50,000 bases of DNA, from the NCBI RefSeq assembly GCF_017916325.1, contig NC_090157.1, positions 320,001-370,000 on the forward strand. Reading direction: 5' to 3'. The DNA comes from Leishmania martiniquensis. Lineage: Eukaryota; Euglenozoa; Kinetoplastea; Trypanosomatida; Trypanosomatidae. The notes below the pieces were generated by a model that had not been told where the DNA came from, did no database searches, and was given only the letters and a program-made list of their open reading frames with translations. Position numbers and translations under genes: made by a program. Shown here one piece after another: positions 10,825-22,770 of this stretch (position 1 is its first letter; each line of letters opens with the position of its first letter).

Positions 10825-11860
10825 GGCGAGTAGGGGGAGTCGAGACGCAAAAAAGGAGCTCTCGTTGGTATCACACCCAAGTTCCAGCTGGGTCCACAGA
10901 TGCTTTGAATGGTAGCCGGCTGGAAAGTGTCCGTAGAGGGGAAGAAGGCCGGAGAAAGTGCCTGTGTGTGCGTGTGTGTTTCGAGGGGGGAATATCTGGT
11001 GCGCACGTCTGGCAGGATTGAAAAGCGCTTGTGGTGTCGTGTTGTTGTGGTGTCGTGTTGTTGTGCGCCACCTCCTGCTCGAGAGCGCAGAGCCGCAAAA
11101 GAGAATGGATGAGGGAAGAAAAAAAGGGAGGAAGAGAGAGAGAAGCAAAGTTGAAAGCAAAGAAAAAAAACTCAACTCCAGCAAGGGCTACAAGAGCACG
11201 AAGGAGGTTGTCGGGGAAGGGGGATGGGGCGAGTGGCTGTATCGGACTGTTTATGTGGCCGCCGCGAAAGGAGCGCAGAGAGAGAGCCAGCGCGCGAATC
11301 AAATAGAAACAGCTGAAGCACGAATGTGGTGTAGTTTCGGGGGAGGGAGGAAGAGAGGCCACAACGCGGCAATGCTGACTCTGTCACACACACACACACA
11401 CCTACTCTTGTGGCGGGTAGCAATATGGGGAAGAGGAGAGGTGTCGGCTGTAGGGAAGGAGAGAAGAGGGAGTGAGTCGAAGAGAGGGAGAGGGACGGGG
11501 AACACAAAGAAGAAACGAAACAACAAAGAGGAAGCGGGTGCAGAAAGCAGCCGACCAAAGTGCAAGCTGGCGAAAATGCCACTACCTGGGGCGTTCCTCG
11601 GGTGTGTTTTCTTTGTTCGTTTGGTGTGCGTGCTGTGTTCCGGGAGCTTAGAGGAGGAGAGACTACGCGCCAGCGCGTACACGACAAATCGGGGGGAAGA
11701 GGGAGGAGAGCAATGTGAGGGATGGTGCAGAGCCGCCAGAGAAGCGAAACAGAGAGGGGAAAAGGGCCCAGGGCGCGTCGCCTCGATGAAGAGAAGGGGG
11801 AGAGGAAGGCAAAACACTTCACCCAAGCGTGCCCCATGAGTACAAACGCGCATACACAAT

Positions 11861-11888
11861 GTATATATATATATATATATGTATATAT
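11861..11888. repeat. TA microsatellite
   Basis: GTATATAT alternation of about 28 bases in spacer DNA. Confidence 0.9.
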
Positions 11889-12768
11889 GCACACTGCGCC
11901 CACCGCGCATCTAGGAGACACTCTACTTTCGCTATGATGGCCGCTGCTGGACGTTTTTGTTTGGTGCGCGCCCACCCTTCCCGTTCGAAACGGTGTTGCT
12001 GCCATTGGTCCTCGCAGGCGTCGTCATTTCTTTTTTGGTCTTTGTTTCGTTTTTCTTTTCCTTCTGATCGCTCTCGCATGTCGCACTGTTTTCGCTGTCA
12101 AAGAGAAGTCAATCCACAGGAAAAAGAGTGATAAAGTAAGCAGTCGTATCCCGCGCATGTGCACAGATGCAGAGCGAGATAAAGACGCGAGACGAGAAAG
12201 ACGGAGGGACAGACGAGTAGAGAGTTGGTCACACACTACACAAACACACACACACACACCACGGCGCGCGCGCGCACAAGAGCATACGCGGCCAAATAGG
12301 TGGTCGTAAAAGCGCAGAAAGTAAGATAAGGCCCAAAGAAGCAAGCAAGCACACATACACCCTCACATCCACGGGCGAGCGCATGCAACGTGCGTACTGT
12401 TGACAAGAGGCAGAAGAAATCAATGACAAAAAAGTTATCACTACTGAAGGCGCAGAAAACCAGGGTGGTATGTATACGTGTATGTGTGTGTATGCGTATG
12501 AGCATGTGGAGAGCACCTTTTGCGTCCCTTCATGCACATGGGCACACACAGCGAGAGCGCGAAAGACGCGCACGCACGCACATGCGCTACACTTTTTTGT
12601 TCGTTTGTATGCTTGCTTACCAACCAGTGGTGAAAAGTTGAGCGAGCACGCCCGAGACCCCCTCCAATAGTGAGGGAAGCGGAAAAAAATGCGCTGCGTA
12701 TACGAGGCAAGCGCACAACAGAACGTTATGCAGGGAGCCGTGCAGAGGCATACGCATACACACGTACG

Positions 12769-12770
<2 letters not shown>

Positions 12771-12799
<29 letters not shown>
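12771..12799. repeat. TA microsatellite
   Basis: Uninterrupted AT alternation of about 28 bases, preceded by a short AC-rich block. Confidence 0.9.
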
Positions 12800-12803
<4 letters not shown>

Positions 12804-13955
12804 ACCCTTCTTTATTATTAGTCGTAGTCGTCCTCGTATTGCTCAATAGAGCAACTGAGAGCACAGAGCGTCAGCACCCACAGAGGGGAGTGAGAACGAG
12901 GAAGACTGACAGCACCGGCGTCGACAAAAAAAAAGACAGAAGAGTGAAAGAAAAAGGGTCGAAAGGCAAAAGGAGAGAGAAAGGGAGAGAAGCCGTTTAC
13001 TCCCAGACGAATACTAAGAGAAGGGCAAAGAGGGATAGAGGCAAATCGAAAGACAGACAGAGAGGAGGAGGAGGACCGATTGGACGAAGGACGCGAAGAG
13101 AAAAAAAAAGCCGGTGCAGGTGTAAAGGAAGAAAGTGGATGCTGAGTGAGGTACACGAAAGAGGACGTCAGGGGGGAGCGCGAAAAGTGGGCGAAAAAAA
13201 GCGCAAGGGAGAAGCTGACCAGAGGCCGCGCCCGGAGGAGGCTTGCGTCATGACCACACACGAAAGCACTGTTTCGTTGCGTATTTTTCTCCGACCTCCG
13301 GTGCAATAGAAGAGCCAGCAGAGCAGTAAGGAAGAGGGGGAGGGGGGAAGGGGGGGGCACAAAAAAGGGGTCGACACCTCTGCGCACGCACCTTCGTTTT
13401 TTTTTCGTTCGCCGTTTGAGGGCTTTCCCCATGCACCTCCTTTCCCCTCCCCCGACACGCACACACACATACGCACACGTACACGTACACAACGGCAACG
13501 AGGGTGCACCAGGCTGAGGCAGACTCGAAAAGATTCCACGAAGTGCATGGGAACACTAAAGGCAAAAAAATGAAAAAAAAAAAAAGAAACGAAGACTGAG
13601 CTGGGGGGGGGGGGGATAGGGGCGAGGGAGGAGGAGAGGAGAGATAAAAGGCACAACTAGAAGCTGCAGCACCGAGACAGAGAAGGGTGTTCGGCCAAAA
13701 ACAGGGTACGAGCAGCACACAGGGAACACAGAAAAAGGAGAACAGAAGAAACGGAGGCGCACCAGAGAAAAAACGCCGGGCACAGGAAGGGCCGCGACTC
13801 AATCGACACGCAGGCACACAGCCGCCTACGCCATGGGACAGGCACGGACCGCGGTGGTTCACTGCTTACTCCCGTGCACGAAGGCAGGCGTGAATGTCTT
13901 CGCTGTCCTATATTTCGAAGATCCCCCGAGCAACCGAACAACACGCACATGGCTC

Positions 13956-14450
13956 CTTCCGCGTATCCGTTCCGCCCGCCGACACATGTGCGGAAACCCC
14001 ACTCTGCCTCGCATTGCCGCAGACCCGTCGCGTGACGCGAAGTAGCCGCCGGCACGCGCCACAGCAGCGCGCCGACACCGTCATCGAGGCGCGGCCTCGG
14101 CCACAAGCGCCACACACGCAGCCCGCCTAGCAGGTTCGTCACCGGGTGCGGCACTCGGGGTGGCGCTGGCTGCACACACAGAGCGGTGCGCAGCGAGATC
14201 CCGCAGGGATACGCGCGAGTCGACGCGGCGGTCTGCGCGTCGTGCGGAGGGCACGCGTGTGCCCGCTAATGCAGGCACCAGCAGCAGCGCAACACTACGC
14301 ACGGCCTGACGGCCGACCTCGGTAGCGAGAGACGGCTCTGACAGCGCTACGCCGTAGCCGCTCGACCCTGTAAGCACCCGAGGTGGCCAGGCACTCGGCT
14401 GGAATAGAAGCTGCTTGGCTTCCGCAGAGAGCGGGTTACTGGAGGCGAGA
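13956..14450 (-). repeat. SIDER-like repeat, copy B
   Basis: The core is identical by eye to copy A. The 3' end (low coordinate) is the A-type CGGAACGGATACGCGGAAG end. The 5' end matches copies A and C until GGAGGCGAG at about 14449, then stops, so the outermost ~38 bases present in A and C are missing. It lies on the minus strand, in the sense of the CCCH genes, about 5 kb downstream of the 1084-aa gene. Confidence 0.72.
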
Positions 14451-15861
14451 TGCCCACAGGCATCCACATACACCCCACCATCAGGGAGTTCAAGGTGGCG
14501 GATAGCTGTTCAGCACCGATAGGCACACAGACACCCACGACCGAGCGTGAGAACGAGGTACGAGGGGTACAGAGTCAGGCGAATGTGCCGTCCATGAACA
14601 TGAAGAAGAGTGAGGCGAAGGTCTTTAGAGAAAGAGAAGGGGAAGCAGGGGCATGTGAGGAGCGCGCCAACACCATGCCGGAAAAAGGGGGCAAAGAGGC
14701 CCACATGAGGAAACAGAAAGCCAATTCAGAGGGGACAATGCCATGAAGGGCGGCGCCTTCCGCATCAAATGGAGGAGTGTATTATTGGAAGCGTCAGCAA
14801 GGTAAACGCTAGAAGAAAAAAAACAGAGAAAAGGATGCCATCTTCCTCTTGTCCCTGTTGGAATACGCAGAAGAGCGGGAGTGGGGGAGGGGGAGGGGGG
14901 GCGTACCGGCGAAGTCGTCAGGCGTGGCGTCACCCTTTGCTTTGGCCATCCTGTCTATGTGTACTCGTCATGTGTCAGAGGTGTCCGCTTAACCTCCCCC
15001 TCTTTCCGCGAGGGCGCTATGCTTCATTCGCCGTTTCACTTCGTCCTTCACTGAGAGCTGCCACGGAACGAGTGCACTGAGCCCACAAACAACTGGTCGG
15101 TGGCAGAGGCGATCAGGTTCTGCGAAGGGTAGCAATCCTCAATACGAAAAAAAAACGCTTACGAAAAGGGATTAACGAAAGCGGAGCAGCAAAACCCAAA
15201 CAAAAATTTAAAAAATGGAAAGGCGCTCGATAAAGTAAAGAAGCAAAAAAAACGAGGAGCGGGTCAGAGCATGAGGACGAGGAGGACGGCCGATCAAAAA
15301 AAAGGGGAAACGGCCATGGCCACGGTAGAGAGGCCGTGTGTTTTTTTTTCTTTTTTCGTTCGCCCCATCTGCGCTGGGATGGTGAGGCTGCTGATGATCT
15401 GTTTGTACCGCTTCGTATGGGGGGCGCCTGACTCACACAGATCACACACAAACACGCGTGAAAGAAGACGTTAGCACAACACGAGTAACCGAAAAAAAAA
15501 GTCGGGGCATGATGCAAGGCGCATAAAAGGGGTGGGGGGAGGCGCAAGCCTTCCCTCTGCTGAGAGCGGCAACAAAGAGATGGACTGTGTTACACAGGAC
15601 GAACATGCGAAACCAAACGTGAGAGAAACAGTCACTGCAAAACGCGCGGAGGTAAAATGGATGCTAAAATAAAAAAAAAGAGCAGCAAACGGAAATATAG
15701 AACACGTCATATATATATACACACACACGTACCTACGAAAAAAAATGGCAGAGAGCAGCAAAACCATCAACGCAGAAGAAAATAAGGCAAACAGTTAAAG
15801 AAGCAGAAAGGCGCGGCTTCGCCTTATGTGATCGCCCAGTGAAAGAGGCGTTGTTTTTCTT
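14451..15861. other. Gene-free spacer between repeats B and X2
   Basis: No gene is recognised. The stretch has mixed sequence with purine-rich plus-strand tracts, A-runs and a short TA/AC run near 15709-15728. It is not similar to the corresponding spacer between A and X1 (4289-6186), so the two repeats were not carried together by one recent large duplication. Confidence 0.55.
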
Positions 15862-16547
15862 CAGCGCGTCTCCCTCCCCTCTCCCACACACAAACACACA
15901 CATCGAGCCGGTCAGCACATATACATGTATACGCATACATGCGTATGGGCGCGTACACGACAACAGCGCACCCCGTGCCTGCTGCACCGCGGCCACATCC
16001 CGGGTCCATCCACGACGCGCCGTCCCGGCCGCGGAGTCGGGTCCGAACGCCCGGCGGGGTTCTGCGGGCCCACCCCCGGGCCCTCCTCGCATACGCCCTG
16101 CGCGATCGGCGCCAGGTGGACCTGAGTGGAGTGCACACGCCGGTGCCATCAGCCCGGCCCATCACATCGACAAGGCGCCGCACATGTCGCACACACACAC
16201 ACGTCCTGTGGGGTCGGCTGGCATCGACCTCCTCCAGCCCACACCGTCGCTCATCCTCCGCTTCGGTCTATCCCCCCCGCTGGGCGCGCGTCTGGAGGCT
16301 TTGCCTGCATGCGCCGCGACAGGTGAGACGCCGCTGTAGGAGCCCGCAGCAGAGGCAGGGGCCCAGGGTGAACCTGGGCAAGATTCGTCTCCCGTTGTCC
16401 AGCCCGGTCAGCACCCTTCTTCCTCCGGTGTGGAATGCCCGCCACCAAGTAGCGGCTGCCGTCGCATGTCTCGTAGTGCCGCTGCGAGGTGGAAAAGGAG
16501 GAGGGAGGGGGGGAAGGTTGATGCTGGCCTGGGGTCGGAGACCGGCG
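15862..16547 (-). repeat. Repeat X, copy X2 (SIDER-like)
   Basis: Nearly identical to X1 (6187-6875), with the small differences listed there. In the minus sense it ends in CGCGCTGAAGAAAAACAA, an A-rich tail slightly different from that of X1. It starts about 3.0 kb downstream of the 1084-aa CCCH gene. Both edges are sharp: flanking sequence on either side is unrelated to the flanks of X1. Confidence 0.7.
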
Positions 16548-19515
16548 GCCGATGCCGTGATCTTTTCAGTCCGCGCCGCCACTTCTGAGAATGCTTGCAG
16601 CATAGGCTTCGCAGGCTCGTTGCTGCGTTGCATTTTAGTGACGGATGGCAAGCGAAATTACAAAATGCGCCCTCGGCCAACTGGTAGTCACTGCACGAGT
16701 CCCTGAAAACGCCCCAGCATGCCACCCTTCACGCGGATACAGCTCATGGTCGAGCGCCATGAGAGGCGAGGGCAAGTCTATCAGGGCACCAGCAGTTGCT
16801 GTAGTGTTCGTGTATTCATGGGGTCTTTGTAGGAGGTACTGTCACAGTATTCTTGTACCGCACGCAGTGCATTGACGGCAAGCAAGGGAGCTGCTTGCTT
16901 CTAAAAGCGTATGTCTTTTTTCTTCGTTTTTGAATGAGACAGCGCGAGGGGCTACCGATTTGATGGCTGTTGGTCCTGCACCACACCTTCGCAGCGAATC
17001 AGGGCAGGTTGGCCAGCGCGGAGGAATGACGGCCGACATGTCGATAGCTTTTTGCTGTTTGTTTTCTTTTGTTTTTCGTTTTCTTTGTTCGGCAGTGGAG
17101 TTCCCTCACTGGTCCCTCCTCGGAGTCGCACGCCGAAGTATAAGGGATCGCTGCACGTGTGGTGCGTGCGCACCTGCAAGGACCACCAAGGAGCCGATGC
17201 CTGGTGAAAGGGCAACCACAGCAAAGAGAAGGGGGAAAGGCAGCACGCCATCCACAACTATGTATGGAGGGGAGGTAAAAGGGTGAAAGGGAGAGGGGGG
17301 CGGCGAGGAAGCAAATCGTCGGACGGAAGAGAAGAATGCCACGTGGGTAAAAAAAAGGAAAAAGTAGTGCGTCCCATAGCGTGTATCGGCAGCATATCAC
17401 AACAAAAAGATAAATATGTCACTAAAGGATGCGCGGAGGAGAGGAAGAAGCGCTGATAAAAAAAAACTTCTGCGTATATGTTATGCAGGGACTGTATCCA
17501 CGAAACGAAGGAAAAGGCGAGAACACACACGCAATTAGAGATGCCTGTACCGATTGTCAGTCTGTGTGTGTGTGTGTGTGTCTGCGTACGCTTCTTTGCC
17601 ACCGTTGCTGTCATTCTCCTTTTTTTTTGAAAAGAAAGAGCGAGAGCGAGCGAAGAGCGCTAGGACGTTAGCCGTTTTTTTTTTGGCTGACCTCCCCCAA
17701 TACGAAGAAAAAAATGGATCGCCTATTCAAAACCGCCAGCTAGCGAGGCGCCGGGCAACGCTACCTCCTACGCGCAAGTCTATGTTTCTGTATCGACTCC
17801 ACATCCCTTCCCCCCACACACACACACGCACACACATGCGCAAGCGTTGGTGCGGTTAGTCTTGACGCGAAAGCGCAAGCCAGAATGAAGAAATCAACAG
17901 TACGAACCATGTTCTTCGACCAAACCCCTTCGACGCCGCAACGAATCCGAGAGCACTGCCAGTGAAACTTAAGCACGAGCTCAAAGCCGGCCGAGCCCCT
18001 TGCACAAGTCGTCGTCTTCGGTTTGACTATCGTTTTTTTTCGATTGCCCAAGAGCCTTAGTGAAAGTGCACATGCAGCAGCGCCACAATAGAGCGCTGTA
18101 TCGGCCCACGTAACGCATTCCTTTACCCACTGTTCGTTCCTTTTTTTTCCCAACAGCGATAAAAAAAAAAAGACGCGACAGAGGGAGAGCGGTAGGGGTT
18201 GCAGGGTGACACACCGACTGCCGGCCATACAGGCGAGAGCGAAATCCGGGAAGGGGCAAGAGGAAAACGCGACCACAAAGGAGTCGATCCGAAACACACG
18301 GGAAGGGAAGGGGGAGAGAGGAGGGGGACAGAGACAACACATGCACACGGGGACGCCAAGGGCGGGGTCGGGAGCACTGCAATCCATTGGCTTTTCTTCA
18401 ACTTCTCTCAAAGAGCAGGACTAGTCTGTGGCTGAGAAAATGGTGATGGTGCAAGACGGAAAAAGCGAAGAGAGACGCGTCATGGACATATCGGAAGAAT
18501 GGCAAGGAAAGAAGAGAGACCAGAACGCACACCGTGTGAGCTGAAGGAGAAAAAAAAGAAAGGAGATGAAAGTAAAAAAAGAAAAAATGAACGATGTCTC
18601 GTTAGACACGCACGCACGTGCGCAGATGAGGTATCAGCACAGCAAGGGGAAAAAGGGGGGCGTCAAAACACGAAGGCGACGGAGCAGAAATAAGGAGAGA
18701 AGAGAGCATGAGAGCGCGCGAGTAGCACTGCAGGTACGGATGCGCGAGAGAGTACAGAGAAAGAGGCGGGAGAGGGAGAGAGGGAGAGATGTGTGAAACG
18801 CAAATAAATACATATGCACATACACGTCTTCGCGGAAAGCAATCTCTTGTTATTTTTCGCTTTCTTCACAGCGTGTCGAATACACCTCTGATGTTGCGGC
18901 TGAAGTGATCGTTGTGCTTGCATATATATATATATATCCCCTTTGAGGACGGGGGAAGGGGGTGGAGGGCTCTTGAGCATGAGACTGGGAGCAAAGAAAC
19001 ATACACATGAAAGCAGAAGGGAAAAAAGGATGCAGCAGCACGAGAAAGCAGATGAGCACTGGCGCGTATGCCATCACAACGAAGATCGAAGTCAAAGCGA
19101 AAAGAAAAAGAAACGACCGAAAGAGAGGGATGACACACACTGATGAATCTCACGCAGCGGAAGAGGCAGAGGAGTCGGGAGGGGGAACAAAAAGGGCAGA
19201 GGTGAGGACGGAGGGAGAGGGATACTACCAGCGGGTGTGAGGGCGGTCCATCACTTGACGATGTGTGTAACTGAAGGACAAAAGAGGGAGAGAAAGCGAG
19301 AACCAACAATGAAAAAAAAAATAAGCGCGACAAAGCAGGAGATGAGATGAAAATAAATACATATATATATATATACAGTTCCCCACCGTGGAGAGTGCAA
19401 CGAAGGAAACAAAAGATAATGAGAGAGAGGCATTTTGATGAGAGCAAGAATTGAAAAAAAAAATGTTTTGGTCGGTCGCGGGTGGGGGGAGGAGGAGGAG
19501 GAGGGGGCGAAACGC
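16548..19515. other. Gene-free 3' UTR-like spacer
   Basis: About 3 kb without a credible gene. The first ~700 bases are complex, non-repetitive sequence of unknown nature. The rest is purine-rich on the plus strand with a GT run (about 17561-17582), short TA runs (18921-18937, 19360-19375) and many A-runs. It is likely the proximal 3' UTR of the 1084-aa CCCH gene. Confidence 0.55.
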
Positions 19516-22500
19516 CTACAGAACGCCACCGCCGAAGTCCGGCATGACGCTGACGGGAACGAGGGAAATGGTGCCATCCAGGTTGACCTGCTGGACGTAA
19601 AACTGCTGAGAGGCGGGTGGCTGACGGTGCTGCTGAAGGTGCAGGAATGGCGGTGCCTGCATTTGTACTAGCGACGATGGCTGGTGGAGCTGCGGGGGTG
19701 CGGCTTGGCGAGGAAATTGACGTTGCGCCACAGGTAGCGGCGTGCCCCTGATGCCGCCGCCCGTCGATGCTGCGGATACCGGGAACGTAGCGGAGTTGTG
19801 CGCCACGGGCAGTGCCATGTTCATGGGGGATGCGGACTCGCTATGGCTCGGCGTCTGCGCGAGTGTAAAACCAGCATAGGATGGGTAGGTGCCATTGCTC
19901 TGTGTGCTGAGGCTGCGCACGTGGGCGTGGCACGCTGACGGCGGCGACTCAGACACCGAAGTTTGCAGCGGGGAAGGTCTCCCGGTTGCCGTCTGCGCTT
20001 GGGAGACTAGCGGCGGCAGCGTAGTAAGCGTGTAGTGCGGGCTTATACACGGAGCCGAAAGTGTGCCGGCATGCGGAGATGGCGGCATCGCCACGGAAGA
20101 GGGGGTAGAAGACTGCTGCTGCTGAGACGAAGGAGGCAAGCGGATCGAAAAGGCGTTCAGTGCAGCGGTGGTGGATACGGGCACCGCCCGCGACAGCTGG
20201 GACGGTGAAAAGTCTGCAGTCAGCATGACAGAGGAGGCAGCGTTGTTGACACTCAGCATGACTGCGTTCGACCCGCCATGCACCGGCCCAGAGGATGAAA
20301 TGGGCCCGCTACTGATCAAATCCACCAAAAATGGTGACCCGCTACCCGCCCGTGACTGCTGCTGTTGCTTCGGTGGCGCGGCCATCATGGCGGCCGATGC
20401 CGCAGAAGCCGCCATTGCGTTCGCCATGACGCCGGCGAGCTCGTTTTGCAGGATCTCGCAGCAGATGTGCACAAACCTGCAGTCTGCCGCGAAGCGGCAC
20501 CCACCTGGTTGGCCGTGCAGACGACACAGAACAGATGGGTTCACCGGCGCGCACGCCTGCTGGTCTTGCAGCACGCGCTGCAGTCCGGCCGTGTAAGCGA
20601 CGCTGGTGAGAGGGACCGAAAATCGCCCAGCGATCCTCAAAGAACGCTCGTCGTACGCTTTGCGGTCCATCATGTGGCTGTTGCAGTCCCCGTGCTGGAA
20701 ACAGCAGCATGGCAGGCTCTTCACATCAGCGCGCAGCCGCTCCACCACGTCGGGGTCCACGTGCACCTGGTAGCAGTTGTCGCCCTGCCGGCAGCGGCCC
20801 GACTGGTAGAGCAGACACAGCGACGGTGTTTTCAGGCGGCCGTTCAACGCCTTAGTCGCTTGGATAGCGGAGAGCGGCACGTGTAGCTTGCGCCGCTGCG
20901 GGTCGACCACCGCAATGCACCCACTTTCGTCAGCGCTCTGCTGCTGCGCACTGCTACCGTGGTATGTGGCGGCCGCTGTCGACAGCGATACCTCGCTCGC
21001 CGTACGCGTATGTTGATGCGTCACCCCGAGGCGCTCTGCTGTCACCGAGCTCGCCACTTGTTGCTGCAGGCCCAGCATACTCGGCGCCGATGAGGCGGTT
21101 TGTGCAAAGAAGCGGTCAGCACTCGAGTCTGGTGAGGCTTCCCGCTCCTGCATGCAGACTTGCGGCGGCATACTCAGTCGCCCTTGCGCTGACGGCAAGG
21201 GGGTAGGGATGTCTGAAGAGCATGTGCTGTCGAGGCTTGCAGAGGCAGGCGGAAGACTACCGCTACCGCGCAAGTCCTGCTGCCCCGAGCGGCGCGCGGT
21301 GCCATCCAGGTTGAGCTTATGCGCAACAACGGAGTTCACACGACCACGCATCGCCGGGTTGCCATTACCGACCATCACAGGCGTGTCCGCCTTGGCTAGC
21401 CCGTCGCCACTGCTGCTGTCGCCGTTGCGCGAGCTGGTCACCCGCCCTGCCGTGTCGCACAGGTCGCCAATAGAGCTCGGTAGCGTCACGTCGCTCGAGC
21501 GCTCCTCCAGCACAGATTGGAAGCTGGCGAGGGCGCTGTGTACAGTGAACGGCGTAAGTTGCAAAGGCGCCATTGCGCTTCCTGTGCAACGCACAGCAGC
21601 CCCCGGTCCCACCCGCCCACCAACGCTGGCGGCGGCGCAAGAGGGCACCTCTTCTAAGGAGGCCTCGAAGCCGCTGCTGCAGCTGGCGCTGTACATGTTG
21701 CTGCCTTGAAGCTGACTGCTGCTCAGCATCGCGCTCAAGCCGGCAGTGGCAGAGGTGTTGGCTTTAGGGTCGTAAAAAACGGGCGCGAGGTTCAAGAGGA
21801 CAGGATTCGGACTGAAATCGCCCTGCGGCTGCGGCTGCTGCATAGCTGCGTCAGGGTTCGCGGTGGCACCTACACTCCTGTCAGCGTCTGCTGGAGCATG
21901 CGAATCGCGAGCTGACGACTCGTGTGGCGCGCAGCTGAAGTCACCAGGATTCTTCACTTCGTCGCCCTCAGCAGGAGAAGCGTTGTCTACAGATTGGTTT
22001 GTTGTGTCTTGCACCTGCAAAGCTGCGATGAGGTTTGATATCGTGCTGACATCTGCCTCGTCATAAAGGACACCTTCCTTATGTGCTTTCACGTCGCCGC
22101 TGACGACACTGTCGTTGCCGTCGCTCATGGCGTCCAGGGCACTCGGAGCATTGTCAACGCGGCTGTGCGTGGCAACGCTGATTTTGGCGCCGTTGGCCCG
22201 GCTCATAAAGGATGGCCCGTAGAAGTCCGTTCCGAGAACCGAAACTCCGGCGGAATCGCCTTCACCGCAGCCATTTTTGGCGTCACTGCCACATCGGTCA
22301 CCTGTCTTGGAGGAAGAAGGAAAGCTTGCAACAACATCCGCTGCAGGGGAGAGCAAGGGCAACTGGTGAGAACGCGACGCTGGCGGATGTAGCTGTTGCT
22401 GCAGGGACGGTGAGTCCCATGCAGAGAAGGCAGCCGACAGGCCAAACTGATCCGACAAGGTCACGCCACCAGCGCTGGTTGATGCCTGCCTCAAAGAGCT

Positions 22501-22770
22501 GGCTTCGCTACAGTTTGCCGCTGCCCCACAGTTTTCCTCGCGAGAGGTGAGATGGGCGCTGAAATCGACGCCGCTGAGGTTTGTCTTGCTCGTGGCGTCA
22601 CCATTCTGGCTACCGATGTTCACAGGGTGTACAGGGCCGTCAACAGCACCCTCATCAGACATCGCCCCTGGAGAGACGGCGTCGGAAGGGCCATGCTGCT
22701 GCTGTTGCCGCGACTGCCCATCCGCAGCACCGCTGTTGCGATGTGCGCCGAAGTCGTTCCACCAGCACAT
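19516..22770 (-). CDS. CCCH zinc-finger protein (longer paralogue, 1084 aa)
   Basis: Probable RNA-binding post-transcriptional regulator. Finger 1 is C652-C660-C666-H670 (CX7CX5CX3H). The SLPCCC...HGD motif follows at residues 685-695. Finger 2 is C749-C758-C764-H768 with CX8CX5CX3H spacing, one residue longer than in the 592-aa paralogue. The block VVDPQRRKLHVP before finger 1 matches the paralogue. About 640 residues precede the zinc-finger module and about 310 follow it; both flanks are rich in Ser, Ala, Gln and Pro and are probably disordered. The paralogue lacks the long N-terminal extension. The start at 22770 is an ATG; no clear splice acceptor was chosen upstream. An expanded CCCH pair separated by about 9 kb on the same strand suggests an old tandem duplication. 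Specific targets are unknown. Confidence 0.92.
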   Translation of the reverse strand: MCWWNDFGAHRNSGAADGQSRQQQQHGPSDAVSPGAMSDEGAVDGPVHPVNIGSQNGDATSKTNLSGVDFSAHLTSREENCGAAANCSEASSLRQASTSAGGVTLSDQFGLSAAFSAWDSPSLQQQLHPPASRSHQLPLLSPAADVVASFPSSSKTGDRCGSDAKNGCGEGDSAGVSVLGTDFYGPSFMSRANGAKISVATHSRVDNAPSALDAMSDGNDSVVSGDVKAHKEGVLYDEADVSTISNLIAALQVQDTTNQSVDNASPAEGDEVKNPGDFSCAPHESSARDSHAPADADRSVGATANPDAAMQQPQPQGDFSPNPVLLNLAPVFYDPKANTSATAGLSAMLSSSQLQGSNMYSASCSSGFEASLEEVPSCAAASVGGRVGPGAAVRCTGSAMAPLQLTPFTVHSALASFQSVLEERSSDVTLPSSIGDLCDTAGRVTSSRNGDSSSGDGLAKADTPVMVGNGNPAMRGRVNSVVAHKLNLDGTARRSGQQDLRGSGSLPPASASLDSTCSSDIPTPLPSAQGRLSMPPQVCMQEREASPDSSADRFFAQTASSAPSMLGLQQQVASSVTAERLGVTHQHTRTASEVSLSTAAATYHGSSAQQQSADESGCIAVVDPQRRKLHVPLSAIQATKALNGRLKTPSLCLLYQSGRCRQGDNCYQVHVDPDVVERLRADVKSLPCCCFQHGDCNSHMMDRKAYDERSLRIAGRFSVPLTSVAYTAGLQRVLQDQQACAPVNPSVLCRLHGQPGGCRFAADCRFVHICCEILQNELAGVMANAMAASAASAAMMAAPPKQQQQSRAGSGSPFLVDLISSGPISSSGPVHGGSNAVMLSVNNAASSVMLTADFSPSQLSRAVPVSTTAALNAFSIRLPPSSQQQQSSTPSSVAMPPSPHAGTLSAPCISPHYTLTTLPPLVSQAQTATGRPSPLQTSVSESPPSACHAHVRSLSTQSNGTYPSYAGFTLAQTPSHSESASPMNMALPVAHNSATFPVSAASTGGGIRGTPLPVAQRQFPRQAAPPQLHQPSSLVQMQAPPFLHLQQHRQPPASQQFYVQQVNLDGTISLVPVSVMPDFGGGVL

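Larger units (their letters stand above)
10825..13955. other. Gene-free spacer, low complexity
   Basis: About 3.1 kb with no credible gene. It has AC runs (11384-11402, 12241-12259), TA runs, purine-rich plus-strand tracts and a 13-base G-run at 13603-13615. Open frames are low-complexity. It separates the 592-aa CCCH gene from repeat copy B and is probably distal 3' UTR/intergenic DNA of the 1084-aa CCCH gene. Confidence 0.6.

Noticed and set aside
13603..13615. 13-base G-run as a second transcription start region
   Set aside because: It lies inside ordinary spacer within the minus-strand cluster, with no change in gene direction.
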